Origin: Pseudogemmatithrix spongiicola | Lineage (GTDB): Bacteria > Gemmatimonadota > Gemmatimonadetes > Gemmatimonadales > Gemmatimonadaceae | Reading direction: 5' to 3' | Assembly: GCF_030623445.1 (NCBI RefSeq) | Contig: NZ_CP130613.1 | Coordinates: forward strand, 496,001-560,000 | Length of the DNA stretch: 64,000 bases | In this document: piece after piece, positions 58,679 through 64,000 of the stretch | How the letters are laid out: each line of letters starts with the position of its first letter | Position numbering within the stretch: position 1 is the stretch's first letter | Notes under the pieces: generated by a model | Seen by the model: only the letters and a program-made list of their open reading frames with translations | Told to the model about the DNA's origin: nothing | The model's database searches: none | Program-made: the position numbers and the translations under genes

Positions 58679-59305
58679 ATGCGTAAGCTCTCGCTGGCGT
58701 TCGTCGCACTGCTGATCCTGCCGCTCTCGCTCGCCGCGCAGGCGGGCTTCTATCCGTCGTTCCAGCCCACGCGCGTGGCCGAGCGCGAGTACAACTTCGG
58801 CCTCGTCGACTGGGACGGCGGTTCGGCGCTGCTCTTCCAGTGGCGTGAGGGCCTCGGCACCGCGCGCACGCAGTTCACGGCCGATCTCGGCATCTCCGAC
58901 GGCGACGGCCCGCTAAACGACGACGGCGCGCTGATCATCGGCGGTTCGTTCCACTACCAGCTGATGCGCGCGACGGCCGACCTGCCGTTCGACATGGTGC
59001 TCGGTGCCGGCGTCGGCATCGTCAGCGGCGATCGCTACGATGCCTTCCGGATTCCCGTCGGCGTCGCCATCGGCCATCGCTTTCCGCTCGAGGGCAAGAT
59101 GGCGGTCACGCCGTTCGTGCATCCGCGCCTGTCGGTAGACCGCGTGAAGACCGCCGCCGGCAGCGGCACCGACACGAACATCGACGTCGATCTCGGTGGC
59201 GCCTTCGAGATCAACGAGCGGATGCAGGTGCGCGTCTCCGCCACGATCGGCAACGGCGACGCCTTCGGCCTCAGCTTCGTCTGGTTGCCGCGCGGCCTGC
59301 GCTAG
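58679..59305 (+). CDS. Outer-membrane beta-barrel-type protein
   Basis: This 208-aa protein has a signal peptide (MRKLSLAFVALLILPLSLAAQA). Alternating beta strands follow (FGLVDWDGGSALLFQWREG, FHYQLMRATADL, FDMVLGAGVGIVSGD, VAIGHRFPLEGKMAVTPFVHPRLSV, VDLGGAFEINERMQVRVSATIG) and a C-terminal aromatic-ended strand. It looks like an eight- to ten-strand barrel. Function is unknown. It converges with waaA with a 4-bp overlap of ends. Confidence 0.75.
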   Translation: MRKLSLAFVALLILPLSLAAQAGFYPSFQPTRVAEREYNFGLVDWDGGSALLFQWREGLGTARTQFTADLGISDGDGPLNDDGALIIGGSFHYQLMRATADLPFDMVLGAGVGIVSGDRYDAFRIPVGVAIGHRFPLEGKMAVTPFVHPRLSVDRVKTAAGSGTDTNIDVDLGGAFEINERMQVRVSATIGNGDAFGLSFVWLPRGLR

Positions 59306-60585
59306 GCGCCCAGCAGCTCCGTGACGAGCGCGTAGCTGCGCTCGGCGGCACCCACTCCCTCGCGGACCACGGCGAGCGCGGCCTCCCCGGCGCGCTCGCG
59401 CGTGTCCGGCTCCGTGAACAGGATGCGCAGCGCGCGCACCAACTCCGGGACGTCGCGCACCGGCTCGCCGCCGCGGGCTTCGTAAAGCAACCGCGCGTCG
59501 CGACTCCCGTGATGCCGCGGCCCGAAGAGCACCGGCATGCCGAAGCTCGCGGGTTCGAGCACCGAGTGCAGGCCTGCGGCATGGAATCCGCCGCCGACGA
59601 AGGCCGCATCGCCCAGCGCGTAGAGATCGCCGAGGACGCCGACACGGTCGACGAGCACCACATCATCGTCGGCGCCCGCCGCATCGAGCGTGCTCAGGCC
59701 GATGCCGGCTTCCTGCGCCCAGCGGCGCACCGGTGCGCAATGCGCCTCCGTGGGTTCGTGGGGCGCGATGATGAGTCGCGCCTCGGGCACGGCGACGCGC
59801 AGCGCGCGCCACGCCGGGAGCAGTACGGCCTCGTCCGCGGGCCAGGTCGAGCCCGCGACGAGCGTCGGCCTCGCGCTGCGCAGTGGCGCGAGCAGCGCTG
59901 ACGCGAGGTTCCGCGACTTGGCGCGCGCCGCGACTTGGTCGTAGCGCGTGTCGCCCGTGATCCGGATGCGCTCGCGCCGCACGCCAAGCGCGACGAGTCG
60001 ATCGGCATCGTCGGGATCGATCGCACCCACCGCATCGAGGGCGGCATAGGCGTCGTGGAGGAGCGCGCGGGCCATCGGACCGCTGCGGCCAGAGCGGGAG
60101 GAGAGCGTCGCCGAGACCATGCCAAGCCGGACGCCGCGCCGCGCCGCGGCTGCGGTGAGCATCGGCCACACGTCGAGCTTGCTATACACGAGTGCCGTCG
60201 GGCGCAGCGCGTCGAGCAGGACCTCGGCGTTGTGCGGGCGATCGAAGGGCAGGTACGCCGCGAGATCGGCGTCGAGGCCGCGGGCCATCGCCTCGGCGCT
60301 CGGCGAGAAATGCGTGTATACGAGTTGCACGTCGGGCCGACGTTCGCGCAGCAACTGGATGACCGGCTTCGCCTGCAGGCCTTCGCCGACGGACGGCGCG
60401 TGGATCCAGACGAGCGGTCGCGCGGGATCGCGCCGGATGCGGGCGAACTCGAGGAACGGCCGCAGCGCGTGTCGGCGATGCCGCAGCGATCGCGCGAGTT
60501 TGCCCTGACCCGGCAGCGGCAGCCACGCCAGCCACTCGGCCAGCGCCGTCGTCGCGCGATAGGGCCAGGTCAGGGCGGGGTGCAC
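59302..60585 (-). CDS. waaA: 3-deoxy-D-manno-octulosonic acid transferase
   Basis: This 427-aa GT-B glycosyltransferase adds KDO to lipid A precursor on the inner face of the inner membrane. The N-terminal domain has the conserved WIHAPSVGEGLQAKPVIQLL with the catalytic Glu and YTHFSPSAE; the C-terminal domain has AGSTWPADEAVLLPAW, IIAPHEP and the EPASFGMPVLFGPRHH donor-site segment. Its presence shows the cell makes LPS. A DsbA-like gene lies 34 bp upstream on the same strand. Confidence 0.95.
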   Translation of the reverse strand: MHPALTWPYRATTALAEWLAWLPLPGQGKLARSLRHRRHALRPFLEFARIRRDPARPLVWIHAPSVGEGLQAKPVIQLLRERRPDVQLVYTHFSPSAEAMARGLDADLAAYLPFDRPHNAEVLLDALRPTALVYSKLDVWPMLTAAAARRGVRLGMVSATLSSRSGRSGPMARALLHDAYAALDAVGAIDPDDADRLVALGVRRERIRITGDTRYDQVAARAKSRNLASALLAPLRSARPTLVAGSTWPADEAVLLPAWRALRVAVPEARLIIAPHEPTEAHCAPVRRWAQEAGIGLSTLDAAGADDDVVLVDRVGVLGDLYALGDAAFVGGGFHAAGLHSVLEPASFGMPVLFGPRHHGSRDARLLYEARGGEPVRDVPELVRALRILFTEPDTRERAGEAALAVVREGVGAAERSYALVTELLGA

Positions 60586-60619
60586 GGCGGCGAGCTCGGT
60601 GGCGCGGTGCGAGCGCGCC

Positions 60620-61312
60620 TCAGCGCGGAGCGGCCGCGAGTGCCGCGTCGAGGGCGCGGGCGAATGCGGCGTAGGGTTGTGCGCCGACGATCATCTGCGA
60701 GCCGACGAAGAACGTCGGCGTCGAGCCCACGCCCAGGCGCGTGATGCGCGAGACGTCGGTGTTGATCAGCGCGCGCGTGTGGCCATCGCGGATGCAGGCG
60801 CGGAAGCGCGCCGCGTCGCGCACATGGCGGGTGGCGAGCGAGTCGAAGTAGGGTTCGACCTCGAACTTGGACTTCCACGCGTCCTGCGACGCGAAGAGCG
60901 CGTCGGCGACGGGCCAGAACGCGCCTTGCTCGGAGGCGCACATCGCCGCTTCGTGCGCGGGCTGGGCGTTGCGATGCGTGGAGATGGGCAGGTTGAGGTA
61001 CGCGATGCGGACCTTGCCGGTGCGTACGTACTGCTCGATGAGTTGCGGTGCGGTCTGCTCATGCCAGCGCTTGCAGAACGGGCACTGGAAGTCGGAGATG
61101 ACGACGAGCCAGACTTTGGCGGAATCGCGGCCGCTGATGCGGCCGAGGTCTGCGCGGTTGAGGACGGCGTCGCGCAGGGAGTCGACAGGGGCGGACGCGA
61201 CGGACGCGTCGACGGACGCGTCGATGGAACGGTCCGGCGAGGCTTCGGCGGCGGAGCACCCGGCGAAGCCGAGCGTCGCGACGGCGAGAAGGAGGGCGTG
61301 GGGAAAGCGCAT
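60620..61312 (-). CDS. DsbA/DsbG-like thioredoxin-fold lipoprotein
   Basis: This 230-aa protein has a lipoprotein signal (MRFPHALLLAVATLGFAGC). The thioredoxin fold has the CxxC active site in DFQCPFCKRWHE, an inserted helical domain, and the cis-Pro in GVGSTPTFFVG. It should oxidise or isomerise envelope disulfides, or act as a thiol-disulfide carrier. The start at the lipoprotein signal (61312) is preferred. A -10-like TATAGT touches the start codon on this strand, so the transcript could be leaderless. The gene precedes waaA. Confidence 0.88.
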   Translation of the reverse strand: MRFPHALLLAVATLGFAGCSAAEASPDRSIDASVDASVASAPVDSLRDAVLNRADLGRISGRDSAKVWLVVISDFQCPFCKRWHEQTAPQLIEQYVRTGKVRIAYLNLPISTHRNAQPAHEAAMCASEQGAFWPVADALFASQDAWKSKFEVEPYFDSLATRHVRDAARFRACIRDGHTRALINTDVSRITRLGVGSTPTFFVGSQMIVGAQPYAAFARALDAALAAAPR

Positions 61313-61513
61313 ACTATAAGGATAGTGGTGACCCCCTTCCGCGGGCATGCGTCATTGGGTTTGTGACGCCCTAGGCCCGAGCCCGGTATGGGGAGCAGCG
61401 CCGCCAAAAGCGACGCGGGGCTATTCGGGTTTCGTTTGGCGCGGGTCGTGACGGTAATGGTTTAGTGACTTGCGCCACATGTGACACCCGCGTTACCCTA
61501 AGCGGTCGGCCTA

Positions 61514-61529
61514 CCCCCTTTAGCGGGGG
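61514..61529. promoter_or_regulatory. GC hairpin in the long SusC upstream region
   Basis: CCCCC (61514-61518) pairs with GGGGG (61525-61529) around TTTAGC. The 347-bp intergenic region 61313-61659 holds this hairpin and one perfect palindrome, but I saw no open frame with start signals. Confidence 0.3.
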
Positions 61530-61564
61530 GAAGTTCCTTTGTTCCTATGGTTGCAGTACCTGTG

Positions 61565-61580
61565 ATCGCCCTAGGGCGAT
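61565..61580. promoter_or_regulatory. Perfect 16-bp palindrome upstream of the SusC-like gene
   Basis: ATCGCCCTAGGGCGAT is a perfect inverted repeat without a spacer, 79 bp before the start codon. It may be a dimeric regulator site or a very tight hairpin. Confidence 0.4.
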
Positions 61581-61659
61581 TGCCGTTGTTGTTGGTTCGG
61601 CGGTGAGTGTGATCCGCACGCACCGCACGCGTAGTGAAACCCCTTCACGAGGTATGCTC

Positions 61660-64000
61660 ATGCTGGGACGGAACGGGATGCGGAGGCTTGGCGCCTCCAT
61701 CCTCGGGCTGCTCCTCTCCGTGGGTTCGGCGGAGATCGCGCAGGCGCAGAATGCCGCGACGATCACCGGCCGGATTACGGCAGAGGGTGGACAGCCGCTC
61801 TTCGGAGCCAACGTATCGATCGAGGCGCTTGCGATCTCTGTTGGCACGAACGAAGAGGGACGGTACACCATCGCAATTCCTGGTGCGCGCGTGCGCGGCC
61901 AGCAGGTGGTGCTCCGCGTGCGGTCGTTCGGGTATGTACCGGATCAGAAGACGATCACCCTCGAGGGTGGATCGCAGTCGCATGACTTCACGTTGAAGCA
62001 GGACGTGAACCGCCTCAGCCAGGTCGTCGTGACCGGCGTGACGGGCGCGACGGAAATCAAGAAGCTGCCCTTCGCGGTCGCGCAGGTGAGCGCCGAGGAC
62101 ATGCCGGTGCCGGGGGCGAACCCGCTCTCGCAGATCCAGGGCAAGGTGCCGGGCGCGAACATCGTGTCGTCGTCGGGTCGCCCGGGTGCCGCTCCGGCGG
62201 TGATTCTCCGTGGCCCCCAGTCGATCAACGCGGAGAACCGCGGCCAGGACCCGCTGTACATCATTGACGGCGTGATCTCGCAGGGCTCCCTTGCGGACAT
62301 CAACCCGCAGGACATCGAGAGCATCGAAGTCGTGAAGGGTGCCGCGGCCTCGTCGCTCTACGGCTCGCGCGCCGGCAACGGCGTCATCCAGATCACGACC
62401 CGCTCGGGCCGGAACGCCGGTGAAGGCGTCCGCTTCCGCTCGCAGGTCGAGTACGGCGCTTCGGACATCGAGAACGAGTACAACTATCCGAAGACGCACA
62501 TGATGCTGATGGACAAGGACTATCAGCGCTTCTGCATCAACCAGGCCGGCCAGCCGGCCTGCTCGCGCACGGTCGACATCGAGGCCGAGGCGTTCCGCAT
62601 CAACGACCAGGGTGGTGACTTCGCCCTGCCGCCGTCGCTGTTCCTCAACGACAACGGCATCGGCATCGTGATCAACCAGGCCGGCGCCCGCGGCCTCTTC
62701 CAGAACGTCACCTACCCGACCACGTACAACCCGATCCGGTCGTTCCTGACGAGCGGCGAGACGTACAACTTCACGGTGGACGCGACGGGCCGCATCGGCC
62801 GCACGAACTTCTTCGCCTCCGGCAACCAGTTCCGCCAGCAGGGCGCGGTGAAGTTCCTCGAAGGCTACCGCCGCAACTCGCTGCGCCTCAACGTCGACCA
62901 GACGATGGCCAACGCCTTCAGCTTCGGCGTGCGCACGAGCTTCACGAGCATCGACGACAACAACCAGGGTCTCCGCAATGCGTGGTTCCGCCTGACGCGC
63001 CAGCCGGCCTACGTGAACCTGCTCCGTCGCGACTCCCGCGACCGCCTGTTCATCCGCTCGGTCGTCGTGAACCAGGGCGCGCAGAACCAGAACCCGGCCT
63101 ACGAGGCCGAGAACTTCGACGCGCTCAACCAGATCTCGCGCTTCCTCGGCCAGATCACCACGCGCTGGCAGCCGCTTGCGTGGCTCGACGGCGAGTTCAA
63201 CTTCGGTTACGACGGCCGCGAGAACTTCCAGGCCTCGCAGGGTGACCGCGGCTACCGCACGACGACGCCGAACCCGAATACCAACCTCGGCTTCAACGAC
63301 CGCGACGCCGGCTCGCAGTACTCGATCAACAGCTCGCTCGACGTGACGGCGCGCCGCAGCTTCATGGAGGACGCGCTCTCGGCCCGCCTCTCCGGCCGCT
63401 ACCTGTTCGAGGCCCAGAGCAACACCGACTTCCAGTCGGGCGGCACGAACATCGTGGTGCCGGGTCTCGCCGATCCGGACGCGACGATCCAGAACTGGTA
63501 CTATGACGGCAGCCGCACTGACGTCCGGCAGATCGGTATGTTCGTGAACCTCGACCTCGACTATCAGGGTCGCTACATCGCGAGCGCCCTCGTGCGTCGC
63601 GACGGCGCCTCGCTGTTCGGTTCCGCGAACCGCTGGCAGACCTACGGCCGCGCCTCGTTCGCCTGGCGTGCGTCGGAAGAGTCCTGGTTCAACTTCGACC
63701 AGATCTCCGACCTGAAGTTCCGCGCCTCCGTCGGTCAGGCGGGTAACCGTCCGTCCTTCGCGGCGCAGTACGAGACGTTCAACATCGGCGCCGGCGGTGT
63801 GCTCACGCCGAACCAGCTCGGTAACCGCAACCTCCGCCCGGAAGTGTCGACGGAGACGGAAATCGGCGTGGACGTCGAGATCATGAGCAAGTACGCGCTC
63901 ACGCTCACGAACTCGCGCAACGTCATCAACGACCAGATCCTCCCGGTGCCGCCCCCGTCCTCGGCGGGCTTCAACACCCAGTGGCGGAACGCCGGTCAGC
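61660..64000 (+). CDS. SusC/RagA-family TonB-linked outer membrane protein (partial)
   Basis: The first 780 codons are in the window and the gene runs off the edge. The ATG at 61660 was chosen because GAGG is 7 nt upstream; another ATG 6 bp before is too close to it. A signal peptide leads to a carboxypeptidase-regulatory-like beta-sandwich domain (about residues 25-110; ITGRITAEGGQPLFGANVSI). The plug domain (about 125-250) has the SusC hallmarks PLYIIDGV and DIESIEVVKGAAASSLYGSRAGNGVI. The barrel strands follow. SusC proteins import large ligands with a SusD lipoprotein, whose gene would be expected just downstream. Confidence 0.95.
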   Translation, partial: MLGRNGMRRLGASILGLLLSVGSAEIAQAQNAATITGRITAEGGQPLFGANVSIEALAISVGTNEEGRYTIAIPGARVRGQQVVLRVRSFGYVPDQKTITLEGGSQSHDFTLKQDVNRLSQVVVTGVTGATEIKKLPFAVAQVSAEDMPVPGANPLSQIQGKVPGANIVSSSGRPGAAPAVILRGPQSINAENRGQDPLYIIDGVISQGSLADINPQDIESIEVVKGAAASSLYGSRAGNGVIQITTRSGRNAGEGVRFRSQVEYGASDIENEYNYPKTHMMLMDKDYQRFCINQAGQPACSRTVDIEAEAFRINDQGGDFALPPSLFLNDNGIGIVINQAGARGLFQNVTYPTTYNPIRSFLTSGETYNFTVDATGRIGRTNFFASGNQFRQQGAVKFLEGYRRNSLRLNVDQTMANAFSFGVRTSFTSIDDNNQGLRNAWFRLTRQPAYVNLLRRDSRDRLFIRSVVVNQGAQNQNPAYEAENFDALNQISRFLGQITTRWQPLAWLDGEFNFGYDGRENFQASQGDRGYRTTTPNPNTNLGFNDRDAGSQYSINSSLDVTARRSFMEDALSARLSGRYLFEAQSNTDFQSGGTNIVVPGLADPDATIQNWYYDGSRTDVRQIGMFVNLDLDYQGRYIASALVRRDGASLFGSANRWQTYGRASFAWRASEESWFNFDQISDLKFRASVGQAGNRPSFAAQYETFNIGAGGVLTPNQLGNRNLRPEVSTETEIGVDVEIMSKYALTLTNSRNVINDQILPVPPPSSAGFNTQWRNAGQ

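Overview
The window is GC-rich, densely packed chromosomal DNA from a didermic, LPS-making bacterium, most likely a member of the Gemmatimonadota. The clues are a SusC/RagA-type TonB receptor, a KDO transferase, many exported proteins whose signal peptides end in an A-Q type cleavage site, a FecR protein, Tat-exported TldD proteins and an F1-only atpAGDC cluster. The lineage call is inference, because no rRNA gene is present.

Layout. 1-3.1 kb: a signal-peptide gene fragment and a minus-strand three-gene operon (NtrY-like kinase, small membrane coiled-coil protein, NtrC-type sigma-54 activator). 3.2-11.3 kb: a NYN/OST-HTH RNA-binding protein, then an accessory block with a 1641-aa type ISP restriction-modification enzyme and a convergent pair (unknown protein and DUF488 protein) whose stop codons share one CTAG. 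11.3-14.6 kb: rhodanese, kbl and tdh (threonine to glycine). 14.7-19.6 kb: MASE1 sensor kinase and a large cysteine-type formate dehydrogenase. 19.8-25.8 kb: two tandem copies of a Tat-exported TldD plus TldE/PmbA pair, followed by two very small genes with strong ribosome binding sites (21 and 51 aa). 26.5-35.7 kb: methyltransferase, CDF transporter, mutM, rlmI, aroH, mltG, ruvX, rho, a tRNA-Arg, and a FecR protein with a sigma-region-2-like head.

36.0-48.3 kb is a putative genomic island of lower GC. It holds a decayed serine recombinase, a TIGR04255/DUF7689 operon, an SDH-family Clp-fold protease, an intact IS256-family element with a perfect 8-bp target duplication, several Cys-rich secreted proteins, a decayed IS481-family element and lone hypothetical genes. 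It stops at a tRNA cluster (Pro, Arg, then a TPR protein, then Val, Gly, Ala). 50.8-64 kb is core again: an RpoD/SigA-type sigma factor, MlaF-like ATPase, Nudix hydrolase, AraC-type regulator, atpAGDC with a CRP-like site upstream, an outer-membrane barrel, waaA, a DsbA-like lipoprotein and the start of a SusC-like receptor.

The most unusual pattern outside the genes is a set of intergenic elements built on one plan: two inverted arms made of short degenerate tandem words with a 7-nt or 8-nt period, usually enclosing a strong terminator-like hairpin. Two copies (about 28.9 and 53.9 kb) are related along their length. Others lie at 13.4, 26.0, 48.4, 51.7 and 58.4 kb.
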